Shown here: positions 1-6,143 of the stretch, piece after piece
How positions within the stretch are numbered: the stretch's first letter is position 1
How the letters are laid out: each line of letters begins with the position of its first letter
NCBI GenBank assembly: GCA_902783065.1
Contig: CACZPV010000160.1
Span: 1-8,930, forward strand
DNA length: 8,930 bases
Source of the DNA: an uncultured Ruminococcus sp.
GTDB lineage: Bacteria; Bacillota; Clostridia; Oscillospirales; Acutalibacteraceae
Direction of reading: 5' to 3'
Position numbers and translations under genes: made by a program
Notes under the pieces: generated by a model
Told to the model about the DNA's origin: nothing
Seen by the model: only the letters and a program-made list of their open reading frames with translations
The model's database searches: none

Positions 1-127
1 TATAGTGAACGACAAGAGTTTTTGCTCATATTGTCATCCTGAGCGTGAGCGAAGGATCTTTGATAAGATTCTTCGTCACTTCGTTCCTCAGAATGACAAA
101 AGGATATTTTCAATGACGTTTACTATA
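1..127. repeat. Palindromic dispersed-type repeat, MITE-like
   Basis: The core is an imperfect palindrome: TTGTCATCCTGAG at 31-43 is mirrored by CTCAGAATGACAA at 87-99, with further complementarity between GAAGGATC (51-58) and GATTCTTC (67-74). Outside it, TATAGTGAACG (1-11) pairs with CGTTTACTATA (117-127) with one G-U pair, so the whole block has outer inverted ends beginning with TA. From memory, the TGTCATYCTGAG...AATGACA core resembles a short repeat scattered through many bacterial genomes; I cannot search to confirm. The TA-bounded inverted ends suggest a non-autonomous element of the IS630/mariner kind, which is inference. The left end touches the window edge and may be incomplete. 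Confidence 0.6.
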
Positions 128-167
128 AATTATTAAGATTAAAGTTTCATTTTTTTCGGAAGGAGGT

Positions 168-210
168 TTGGGGGAGAACTATTTGTTTTCAAACAAAGGG
201 TTTCCCCCAG
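168..210. repeat. Long hairpin-forming intergenic sequence
   Basis: GGGGGA (170-175) pairs with TCCCCC (203-208), and TTTGTTT (182-188) pairs with AAACAAA (191-197) around a two-base TC turn. The stretch between them (AACT with GGTT) also pairs, giving a nearly continuous stem of about 20 bp. No T-run follows on either strand, so it is not a standard intrinsic terminator. It could still be a processed terminator of an upstream gene or a dispersed intergenic repeat. It ends about 30 bases before the ilvD promoter. Confidence 0.45.
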
Positions 211-239
211 ACGCCGGCTGATTTATCACGTTATTTTAC

Positions 240-268
240 TTGACAATGGGTTCGTAAAAACTTATAAT
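240..268 (+). promoter_or_regulatory. Sigma-A-type promoter of ilvD
   Basis: A perfect -35 box TTGACA (240-245) and a perfect -10 box TATAAT (263-268) are separated by exactly 17 bases. Transcription should start near 274-276, leaving an untranslated leader of about 158 nt before the ilvD start codon. This is the best promoter in the window, and no gene intervenes between it and ilvD. Confidence 0.85.
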
Positions 269-282
269 AATAGGTATTGAAT

Positions 283-399
283 AAGTTTCTCAAACTTCCC
301 GTGTACGGGCGGTGCGAAAAAACTTAAGTTTACGATATTGCTCCTACCCGGTGGGAAAGGAGTGAAGTGCAGGAACAGCTGCGGCATTTCGCCGCACCG
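283..399 (+). promoter_or_regulatory. Structured 5' leader of ilvD, candidate cis-regulatory RNA
   Basis: The leader has several helices that compete. CGGTGCG (310-316) is exactly complementary to CGCACCG (393-399) and would close a multi-helix domain. Inside it, CTCCT (341-345) pairs with AGGAG (358-362), stacked on further pairs between 338-340 and 363-365, and CCC (347-349) faces GGG (353-355). However, TGCGGC (380-385) also pairs with GCCGCA (391-396), which would consume the 3' strand of the closing helix. Near the 5' end CCCG (298-301) pairs with CGGG (306-309), and AAACTT (292-297) can pair with AAGTTT on either side (283-288 or 326-331). I see no T-box consensus, no long T-run and no ATG-started leader peptide. 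I do not recognise a known riboswitch class; regulation by amino-acid or nucleotide signals would be a guess. Confidence 0.4.
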
Positions 400-432
400 A
401 TAATATTTTATTAAAAAAGGCAGGTTTTTCAA

Positions 433-2115
433 ATGATAAGTGATGCAGTAAGCTGTGGTACACAGTGTGCTCCTCAGCGTTCTCTTTTGAGAGCGCTCGG
501 AATGACAGATGAAGAAATCGCAAAACCAATGATCGGTATAGTTAGCTCTTATAATGAGATTGTACCCGGTCATATGAATATAGATAAAATTGTTAATGCT
601 GTTAAACAGGGGGTAGCAATGGCAGGGGGAAATCCTGTTGTATTTCCTGCTATTGCAGTATGTGACGGTATCGCAATGGGACATAAGGGAATGAAGTATT
701 CTCTTGTTACCCGTGATCTGATAGCGGATTCTACTGAGGCAATGGCAATTGCTCATGCATTTGATGCACTGGTAATGGTACCTAACTGTGATAAAAATGT
801 ACCTGGTCTTCTGATGGCTGCGGCAAGACTGAATATCCCGACTATTTTTGTCAGCGGCGGACCTATGCTTGCCGGACGTGTAAAGGGCGAAAAGAGAAGT
901 CTTTCCAGTATGTTTGAGGCTGTTGGTTCATATAATTCAGGGAAGATTACTGCGGATGAACTTGATGAATTTGAAAATAAAGTATGTCCGAGCTGTGGTT
1001 CGTGTTCCGGTATGTATACTGCCAATTCAATGAACTGCCTTACCGAGGTTCTTGGTATGGGTCTGAGAGGCAATGGTACTATTCCTGCCGTATATTCCGA
1101 AAGAATTAGACTTGCTAAACATGCCGGTATGAAGATAATGGAGCTTCTCGAAAAGAATATCCGTCCCCGTGATATCATGACGGAGGATGCTTTTAGAAAT
1201 GCACTGACAATGGATATGGCACTTGGATGCAGTACAAACAGTATGCTTCACCTTCCTGCAATTGCACATGAATGTGGTATTGATCTGAACCTTGATATTG
1301 CTAATGAAATCAGTTCAAAAACACCGAATCTTTGTCATCTTGCGCCGGCAGGTCATACATATATGGAAGATCTTAATGAAGCAGGCGGTATTTATGCAGT
1401 TATGAATGAAGTAAATAAGCTCGGACTGCTTAAAACCGATTTGATTACATGTACAGGTAAAACGATTGCCGAAAATATCAGTGGTGTTCTGAATAAAAAT
1501 CCTGAAATTATCAGACCTGTTGAAAATCCTTACAGTAAAACAGGCGGCATTGCAGTTCTCAGAGGAAATCTTGCACCGGATTCCTGCGTAGTAAAGCGCA
1601 GCGCAGTAGCGCCCGAAATGCTCAGACATTCAGGACCTGCAAAGGTATATGATTGTGAAGAAGATGCAATGGCTGCTATAAACGGCGGTGAGATCGTTGA
1701 GGGTGACGTTGTTGTAATCCGTTATGAGGGTCCGAAGGGCGGCCCGGGAATGAGAGAAATGCTCAATCCTACATCAGCAATTATGGGAATGGGTCTTGGC
1801 AGTACTGTAGCACTTATTACAGACGGACGTTTTTCAGGTGCTACAAGAGGTGCGTCAATTGGTCATGTGTCACCGGAAGCAGCTGTAGGCGGTCCTATTG
1901 CATTGATCAGGAACGGTGATATCATTGAGATTGATATTAATGCAAATACTATAAATGTACAACTCAGCGATGAAGAACTTGCGAAACGCAAGTCTGAGTG
2001 GAAACCAAGACAACCGAAGATTACAACAGGCTATCTTGCAAGATATGCTTCACTTGTTACCTCAGGCAACAGAGGGGCTGTTCTTGAAGTTCCGAACAGC
2101 AGCGTAAATTCCTGA
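433..2115 (+). CDS. ilvD: Dihydroxy-acid dehydratase
   Basis: This cytoplasmic enzyme dehydrates 2,3-dihydroxy-3-methylbutanoate and 2,3-dihydroxy-3-methylpentanoate to the 2-keto acids that precede valine/leucine and isoleucine. The 560-residue product has full family length. It shows the start motif APQRSLLRALG, VCDGIAMGH with the Mg-binding Asp78, the first signature NCDKNVPG (Cys119 as cluster ligand, Asp120 and Lys121 at the metal site), CGSCSGMYTANSMNCL with cluster ligand Cys191, and the second signature ALITDGRFSGAT (460-471) with the presumed catalytic Ser468. Residue 46 is Gly (VPGH), where the [2Fe-2S] members I recall have Cys (TPCN), so an oxygen-labile [4Fe-4S] cluster as in the E. 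coli enzyme is more likely. The ATG follows an AAGGCAGG-like ribosome site at 418-424. Tandem stops TGA TAA end the gene. It has its own promoter and no other ilv gene beside it. Confidence 0.97.
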   Translation: MISDAVSCGTQCAPQRSLLRALGMTDEEIAKPMIGIVSSYNEIVPGHMNIDKIVNAVKQGVAMAGGNPVVFPAIAVCDGIAMGHKGMKYSLVTRDLIADSTEAMAIAHAFDALVMVPNCDKNVPGLLMAAARLNIPTIFVSGGPMLAGRVKGEKRSLSSMFEAVGSYNSGKITADELDEFENKVCPSCGSCSGMYTANSMNCLTEVLGMGLRGNGTIPAVYSERIRLAKHAGMKIMELLEKNIRPRDIMTEDAFRNALTMDMALGCSTNSMLHLPAIAHECGIDLNLDIANEISSKTPNLCHLAPAGHTYMEDLNEAGGIYAVMNEVNKLGLLKTDLITCTGKTIAENISGVLNKNPEIIRPVENPYSKTGGIAVLRGNLAPDSCVVKRSAVAPEMLRHSGPAKVYDCEEDAMAAINGGEIVEGDVVVIRYEGPKGGPGMREMLNPTSAIMGMGLGSTVALITDGRFSGATRGASIGHVSPEAAVGGPIALIRNGDIIEIDINANTINVQLSDEELAKRKSEWKPRQPKITTGYLARYASLVTSGNRGAVLEVPNSSVNS

Positions 2116-2184
2116 TAAAATTTAATCAGCAATTACAAGCTGTAATTTTGTTGAAACTTAGGTACAAAAATTGAGTGTGATTAT

Positions 2185-2213
2185 GTGCAGAGCGGAACTG
2201 ATCTTCTCTGCAC
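2185..2213 (+). terminator. Possible weak terminator hairpin after ilvD
   Basis: GTGCAGAG (2185-2192) pairs perfectly with CTCTGCAC (2206-2213) around a 13-base loop, about 70 bases after the ilvD stop. Only a short TTTT follows, several bases downstream, so intrinsic termination would be inefficient. The position is right for an ilvD 3' end, but the class is uncertain. Confidence 0.35.
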
Positions 2214-2252
2214 AATGCATTTTGATGGTTTATGCAACTGTTATAATGTCAT

Positions 2253-2301
2253 TTATTTTCTTTTTGCTGCACTATCATTTCAGACAGCAGAAAGAAAATA
2301 A
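2253..2301. repeat. 17-bp inverted repeat between ilvD and the methyltransferase
   Basis: TTATTTTCTTTTTGCTG (2253-2269) is complementary to CAGCAGAAAGAAAATAA (2285-2301) over 17 bp with a single G-U pair and a 15-base loop. The AT-rich stem base gives A-rich and T-rich flanks on both strands, so it could act as a bidirectional terminator or a transcript stabiliser. There is no gene on the - strand to terminate here. Confidence 0.5.
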
Positions 2302-2335
2302 TTGATAAAATCCAGAGCGTTGATACATATTTTAT

Positions 2336-2348
2336 AGCCGATTGTAAA
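2336..2348 (+). repeat. Short match to the left end of the intergenic repeat family
   Basis: AGCCGATTGTAAA here is identical to the left end of the full repeat units at 5099, 6986 and 7182. The 50 bases that follow, up to the methyltransferase ribosome site, are not clearly alignable to the rest of a unit. Like the full copies it lies directly upstream of a gene start. A 13-base identity is unlikely by chance in a window of this size, but this remains a fragment. Confidence 0.35.
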
Positions 2349-2393
2349 CTTCTGATAAGGCAGCATAAATTATGCATGGACTTCAACTAAAAC

Positions 2394-2398
2394 GGAGG
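2394..2398 (+). promoter_or_regulatory. Ribosome binding site fixing the methyltransferase start at 2406
   Basis: GGAGG is only one base from the ATG at 2400 but seven bases from the in-frame ATG at 2406. Normal spacing therefore favours the second ATG, shortening the protein by two residues. Confidence 0.75.
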
Positions 2399-2405
2399 AA
2401 TGAAA

Positions 2406-3272
2406 ATGCGTGAAGCGCAATGGGAAGATTATGAGCTGATTGACTGCTCAGACGGCGAGCGTCTGGAACGATGGGGAGATATTATTCTGATTCGTCCCGA
2501 TCCGCAGATTATCTGGCATACGGAAAAGAAAAATCCACTGTGGCGTCAGGCACATGCCAGATATAAGCGAAGTTCCAGCGGCGGCGGAGCATGGCAGTAC
2601 AATAAAAAAGTACCGTCCCAATGGAAAATTAATTATAAGAAACTGACTTTTGGAATTAAGCCAATGGGATTCAAGCATACAGGAGTTTTTCCGGAGCAGG
2701 CAGTCAACTGGGATTTTGTTTCTGAAAAGATAAGATCTGCAGGCAGACCTGTAAAGGTATTGAATATGTTTGCGTATACAGGTGCTGCTACACTTGCGTG
2801 TCTTGAAGCAGGGGCAAGCGTTTGCCATGTTGACGCTTCAAAGGGTATGGTGCAGTGGGCAAAGGAAAATGCTCAGTTAAGCGATCTTTCTGACAGACCT
2901 GTAAGATGGCTCGTTGATGATTGTGTCAAGTTTGTACAGCGTGAACATCGCAGAGGAAATCAATATGACGGCATTATTATGGATCCTCCTTCCTATGGCA
3001 GAGGTCCGGGCGGCGAGGTATGGAAGCTCGAAGAACAGCTTTTTTCACTTGTGGAGCTTTGTTTGCCGATATTGTCTGATGATGCTGTGTTTTTTATTTT
3101 AAATTCGTATACAACAGGGCTTCCTCCCTCGGTAATGGAATATCTGCTGAGTGTTATGCTGAAACCAAAATTCGGAGGTAAGGTGTCTGGTTCCGAAATC
3201 GGTCTTCATGTGACACAAAGCGGACTGACGCTTCCGTGCGGCAGTACTGCTGTCTGGGAAAACTCTGTTTAA
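2406..3272 (+). CDS. Class I SAM-dependent methyltransferase, RlmI-like
   Basis: The 288-residue protein has a Rossmann-type SAM domain: FAYTGA (about 122-127) is the glycine-rich SAM loop, VDAS (142-145) ends strand two with the ribose-contacting Asp, and DPPSYGRG (193-200) is the catalytic-loop motif seen in the COG1092 group that includes the 23S rRNA cytosine-C5 methyltransferase RlmI. The N-terminal part (YELIDCSDGERLERWGD) resembles that group's region just before the catalytic domain, but there is no PUA RNA-binding domain as in E. coli RlmI, so the target may differ. RNA methylation is a family-based inference, and the substrate is unknown. Two ATGs are available (2400 and 2406); the ribosome-site spacing favours 2406. 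The gene is separated by 290 bases from ilvD and 67 from ecfA1. TTGATA (2320-2325) with TGTAAA 17 bases on could be a weak promoter. Confidence 0.85.
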   Translation: MREAQWEDYELIDCSDGERLERWGDIILIRPDPQIIWHTEKKNPLWRQAHARYKRSSSGGGAWQYNKKVPSQWKINYKKLTFGIKPMGFKHTGVFPEQAVNWDFVSEKIRSAGRPVKVLNMFAYTGAATLACLEAGASVCHVDASKGMVQWAKENAQLSDLSDRPVRWLVDDCVKFVQREHRRGNQYDGIIMDPPSYGRGPGGEVWKLEEQLFSLVELCLPILSDDAVFFILNSYTTGLPPSVMEYLLSVMLKPKFGGKVSGSEIGLHVTQSGLTLPCGSTAVWENSV

Positions 3273-3280
3273 TGTCAGAT

Positions 3281-3321
3281 ATTGCAGTCTGTGAAAAATA
3301 ATTGACTGTCCGGAGTTAATT
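3281..3321 (+). repeat. Possible internally deleted remnant of the intergenic repeat
   Basis: ATTGCAG followed by TGAAAAA (3281-3297) resembles the left end of the unit before ecfT. It passes straight into ATAATTGACTG (3298-3308), which is identical to that unit's right end at 5230-5240, and then TTAATT (3316-3321). This would be two ends joined without the interior. The matches are short and AT-rich, so the call is tentative. It sits immediately upstream of ecfA1. Confidence 0.3.
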
Positions 3322-3339
3322 AAAGAAGTGAAGTAATGA

Positions 3340-4233
3340 ATGAAAGAGTTCATAAAAATAGATAATGTATATTTTAAATATGATGAAAATGATGATAGCG
3401 ATATTTTTGCGCTCAACGGTATAAATCTGACAATAGGCAAGGGTGAATTTATTGCGGTGGTTGGTCATAACGGCTGTGGGAAATCAACGCTTGCTAAACA
3501 TCTTAATTCTCTGTATCTGCCGACAACAGGGGATGTTTACGTTGATGGTATCAATACAAAAGACGATGACAGATTGTTTGAAATAAGAAAAAAAGTCGGA
3601 TTGGTTCTTCAGAATCCCGATAATCAGATTGTTGCCGGAATAGTTGAGGAAGATGTAGCATTTGGCTGTGAAAACCTCGGTATTCCGTCTGACGAAATCA
3701 GAAAACGTGTAGACAATGCATTGAAAGCAGTTGATATGTATGAATACAGAACTCATTCACCGGACAAGCTTTCCGGAGGACAAAAACAGCGTGTTGCAAT
3801 AGCTGGGATTATTGCAATGGAGCCTGAATGTATTGTTCTTGATGAGCCGACTGCAATGCTTGATCCACAGGGCAGAGAAGAGGTTATGTCAACTATAACC
3901 CGCCTCAATAAGGAAATTGGTATCACTATTGTACTTATTACGCATTATATGGAGGAAGCTGCTGCTGCAGGCAGAGTGGTGGTGATGGATAAGGGAAATG
4001 TACTTTTATCCGGGAAGCCTAAAGAAGTGTTTTCTCAGGTGGAGTTGCTGAAACGCCACCGGTTGGATGTTCCACAGGCAACGGAACTGATATATAAATT
4101 GAAAAATTGCGGCTGTAATGTTCCTGACTGCGTATTGACAGAGGAGGAATGTGCGGAAGCTGTTTTTAAGCTATTGAAGGAAAAAACATCAGCCTCTCTC
4201 AGCTATAGTCAGGTAAGGAAAAGGGTGAAATGA
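3340..4233 (+). CDS. ecfA1: ECF transporter ATPase EcfA1
   Basis: One of the two ATPases of an energy-coupling-factor (ECF) vitamin/metal importer. It sits on the cytoplasmic face and pairs with EcfA2 under EcfT. The 297-residue protein has Walker A GHNGCGKST (42-50), Q-loop Gln91 within LVLQNPDNQIV, signature LSGGQ (144-148), Walker B CIVLDEP (164-170) with catalytic Glu169, D-loop, and switch His202. The NPDNQ segment and the C-terminal region with VPQATEL (244-250) are characteristic of ECF ATPases rather than ordinary ABC subunits. The ATG follows only a weak GAAGTGAAG ribosome site and overlaps an out-of-frame ATG at 3336. It is followed by ecfA2 after one base, so the two are translationally coupled. 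The C-terminal tail after residue 280 is Ser/Lys-rich and likely flexible. Confidence 0.95.
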   Translation: MKEFIKIDNVYFKYDENDDSDIFALNGINLTIGKGEFIAVVGHNGCGKSTLAKHLNSLYLPTTGDVYVDGINTKDDDRLFEIRKKVGLVLQNPDNQIVAGIVEEDVAFGCENLGIPSDEIRKRVDNALKAVDMYEYRTHSPDKLSGGQKQRVAIAGIIAMEPECIVLDEPTAMLDPQGREEVMSTITRLNKEIGITIVLITHYMEEAAAAGRVVVMDKGNVLLSGKPKEVFSQVELLKRHRLDVPQATELIYKLKNCGCNVPDCVLTEEECAEAVFKLLKEKTSASLSYSQVRKRVK

Positions 4234-4234
4234 A

Positions 4235-5110
4235 GTGGCTGTAATAAGAACAGAAAAAATCAGATTTGTGTACGGTGCAGGTACTTCATTTGAAAAAACC
4301 GCACTGACCGATGTCAGTTTTGAAATTGAAAGCGGTGAATTTGTCGGAATTATTGGTCATACCGGCTCAGGTAAATCTACGCTTGTTCAGCTTCTCAATG
4401 GACTGTTGAGGCCTACAGAAGGAACGATTTTCTTAAACGGAAAAGACATCTGGGAAAAACCTAAAAAAATCAGAAATATTCATTTTAAGGTAGGGATGGT
4501 GTTTCAGTATCCTGAATATCAGTTATTTGAAGAAACTGTATACAAGGATATTGCCTTCGGACCGAAAAATATGGGACTTGACGACGATGAAATCGATCAA
4601 AAGGTAAGGAATGCTGCGAGATTTACCGGATTGAGGGAGGAACTGCTTGAAAGCTCTCCATTTGAACTTTCGGGCGGAGAAAAAAGAAGAGCGGCAATCG
4701 CCGGTGTAATTGCAATGGATCCTGATGTATTGATATTAGACGAACCGACAGCAGGGTTGGATCCTCTTGGACGTGAGGCATTATTATCGCAGATTGCTGA
4801 TTATCATAAGGTACGAAAAAATACGGTATTGCTTGTATCACACAGTATGGAGGATATCGCCAGAACCGCAGATAAGATACTGGTAATGTCCCATGGACAA
4901 AAGGTGATGCTTGATACACCTGAATATGTTTTTTCAAAAGTGCGTGAGCTTGAAAAAATAGGTCTGAAAGTCCCGCAGATTACAAAAATTATGATGCTTC
5001 TGAAGGAAAAAGGCGTTAATGTCGATCCATCGGTATTAACGGTTGAAAAGGGTCTGAATGAGATATTAAACCTTCTTTCGGACGCAAACAATAATTGCAG
5101 CCGATTGTAA
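4235..5110 (+). CDS. ecfA2: ECF transporter ATPase EcfA2
   Basis: Partner ATPase of EcfA1 in the ECF importer. The 291-residue protein carries Walker A GHTGSGKST (41-49), Q-loop Gln91 in VFQYPEYQLF, signature LSGGE (145-149), Walker B VLILDEP (165-171) with Glu170, and switch His203. The YPEYQLF stretch and the LSGGE variant of the signature fit the EcfA2 subtype, and VPQI (246-249) is the ECF ATPase C-terminal feature. The start is GTG, one base after the ecfA1 stop, with AGGGTGA about seven bases upstream. Its last residues (CSRL) and stop codon are encoded by the left end of a repeat unit that begins at 5089, so the original C-terminus may have been altered when that unit arrived. This is inferred from the overlap. 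Confidence 0.95.
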   Translation: MAVIRTEKIRFVYGAGTSFEKTALTDVSFEIESGEFVGIIGHTGSGKSTLVQLLNGLLRPTEGTIFLNGKDIWEKPKKIRNIHFKVGMVFQYPEYQLFEETVYKDIAFGPKNMGLDDDEIDQKVRNAARFTGLREELLESSPFELSGGEKRRAAIAGVIAMDPDVLILDEPTAGLDPLGREALLSQIADYHKVRKNTVLLVSHSMEDIARTADKILVMSHGQKVMLDTPEYVFSKVRELEKIGLKVPQITKIMMLLKEKGVNVDPSVLTVEKGLNEILNLLSDANNNCSRL

Positions 5111-5251
5111 AAAGGCAAAATGTAGTCGTTTTCGATGCAAAAGCTACTAAAATAGCAGATCACAGAGGAGAGAAATTGTATAACACATGATATCAAAATC
5201 CGCATGGGTAGGGGAATTTCAGACTTATATAATTGACTGAAACAATAATTG
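5089..5251 (+). repeat. Intergenic repeat unit A, short diverged form
   Basis: It begins with CAATAATTG (5089-5097) plus AGCCGATTGTAAAAAGGC and ends with GACTTATATAATTGACTG and a second CAATAATTG (5243-5251). Between these it shares GTAGTCGTTTTCGATGC (5122-5138), GATCACAG and CATGATATCAAAA with the two tandem units at 6976-7376. It lacks their GC-rich hairpin segment of about 40 bases. The ends are imperfect inverted repeats of each other, and the palindromic CAATAATTG is also a direct repeat at both ends. It fills the whole ecfA2-ecfT spacer and stops at the ecfT ribosome site AAAGGAG (5254-5260). It probably is a non-autonomous mobile element; a regulatory role is possible. Confidence 0.7.
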
Positions 5252-5270
5252 ATAAAGGAGCAGCAATAAA

Positions 5271-6089
5271 TTGGTAAGAGAAATCACGTTAGGACAGTTT
5301 ATGCCTGGCAAATCAGTTATACATAGGTTAGATGCCAGAACTAAAATTGTGCTGATGATTAGTTATATAGTATTTATTTTTCTTTGTAAAAATTTCATAT
5401 CATTGCTAATTATGTCATTGTTTTCACTGTTGGTGATTATGATGACACGTATCAGCTTTATGAAATATCTTAAAAGCCTGCGTGTGATTCTGGTTGTAAT
5501 TATTCTGACAGGGGTTATGAATGTTTTTTACGGAACAGGGGATGTATTATTCCAATGGTGGCAGCTGACAATCACAACCGGCGGTATCACAAATGCAATT
5601 TTTGTTATTGTAAGAATATCAATGCTGATGATGGTAAGCTCTGTATTGACGTATACGACCTCGCCGACAGATCTGACGGACGGACTGGAACGATTAATGA
5701 AACCACTGACTTTATTTCATGTAAAAGTACATGAGATTGCGATGATGATGACTATTGCACTGCGGTTTATTCCTGTATTGCTGGAAGAAACGGATAAAAT
5801 AATGAATGCACAAAAAGCAAGAGGTGCCGATATGGAAAATGGCAGTATTGTACAGCGTGTAAAAGCTTTGATTCCTGTATTGATTCCGCTTTTTGTATCG
5901 GCATTCAGGAGAGCAGGTGATCTTGCGACTGCAATGGAGTGTCGATGCTATAATGGAGGCAAAAACCGCACGAGAATGAAAGTGCTGCTTTTTACGGCAG
6001 TTGATTTGACAGCATTGCTGTTTTGTTTGATTATATTTTCCGGTGTTATTGTAAGTAATTGCTTTTTTGGGAGCTTTGCCACTGTCTGA
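5271..6089 (+). CDS. ecfT: ECF transporter transmembrane coupler EcfT
   Basis: Integral membrane subunit that links the EcfA1/A2 ATPases to exchangeable S components. The start is TTG, ten bases after a strong AAAGGAG. The N-terminus REITLGQFMPGKSVIHRLDARTK is the conserved EcfT opening, which supports this start. Hydrophobic membrane segments lie at roughly 25-39, 42-58, 70-86, 108-128 and 238-262. Two cytoplasmic coupling helices carry the conserved arginine motifs: AQKARGADM (Ala-Arg-Gly at 183-185) and AMECRCYNGG (Cys-Arg-Cys at 224-226). In the second, Cys replaces the usual Ala and Gly flanks but the Arg is kept. Length (272 residues) is normal. No S component is adjacent, as expected for a group II shared module. 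Confidence 0.93.
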   Translation: MVREITLGQFMPGKSVIHRLDARTKIVLMISYIVFIFLCKNFISLLIMSLFSLLVIMMTRISFMKYLKSLRVILVVIILTGVMNVFYGTGDVLFQWWQLTITTGGITNAIFVIVRISMLMMVSSVLTYTTSPTDLTDGLERLMKPLTLFHVKVHEIAMMMTIALRFIPVLLEETDKIMNAQKARGADMENGSIVQRVKALIPVLIPLFVSAFRRAGDLATAMECRCYNGGKNRTRMKVLLFTAVDLTALLFCLIIFSGVIVSNCFFGSFATV

Positions 6090-6110
6090 TTTCTGAATTT
6101 ATGAATCAGA
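6085..6110 (+). other. Small hairpin between ecfT and truA
   Basis: TCTGATT (6085-6091) pairs with AATCAGA (6104-6110), and the ecfT stop codon lies within the left arm. No T-run follows, so it is more likely to be an RNA stability feature than a terminator, or it is incidental. Spacing to truA is consistent with one transcript. Confidence 0.25.
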
Positions 6111-6133
6111 GTAATAATTAAACCTTCAATAAT

Positions 6134-6137
6134 GGAG
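6134..6137 (+). promoter_or_regulatory. Ribosome binding site fixing the truA start at 6144
   Basis: GGAG lies six bases before the ATG at 6144. The upstream in-frame ATG at 6132 overlaps this site and has no ribosome site of its own. Confidence 0.75.
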
Positions 6138-6143
6138 TTTTAC

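Noticed and set aside
300..325. T-box-like stretch CGGGCGGTGCG in the ilvD leader
   Set aside because: It lacks the full AGGGTGGNACCGCG element, and the leader is too short for a specifier stem plus terminator/antiterminator.
338..352. CTCCTACC resembling the 3' part of a fluoride riboswitch
   Set aside because: The rest of the fluoride aptamer (the GGCGATG...CGCC pseudoknot core) is absent, and ilvD is not a fluoride-related gene.
483..508. Bases inside ilvD that resemble the TGTCATTCTGAG repeat on the - strand
   Set aside because: They encode the conserved RSLLRALGMTDEE stretch of the enzyme, so the similarity is coincidental.
262..756. Long - strand open frame over the ilvD leader and 5' end
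   Set aside because: It is antisense to a well-supported gene, has no ribosome site or recognisable domain, and its composition is that of a shadow frame.
6132..6143. Upstream ATG as the truA start
   Set aside because: The ATG overlaps the GGAG ribosome site that serves the ATG at 6144, and the family N-terminus begins at the latter.
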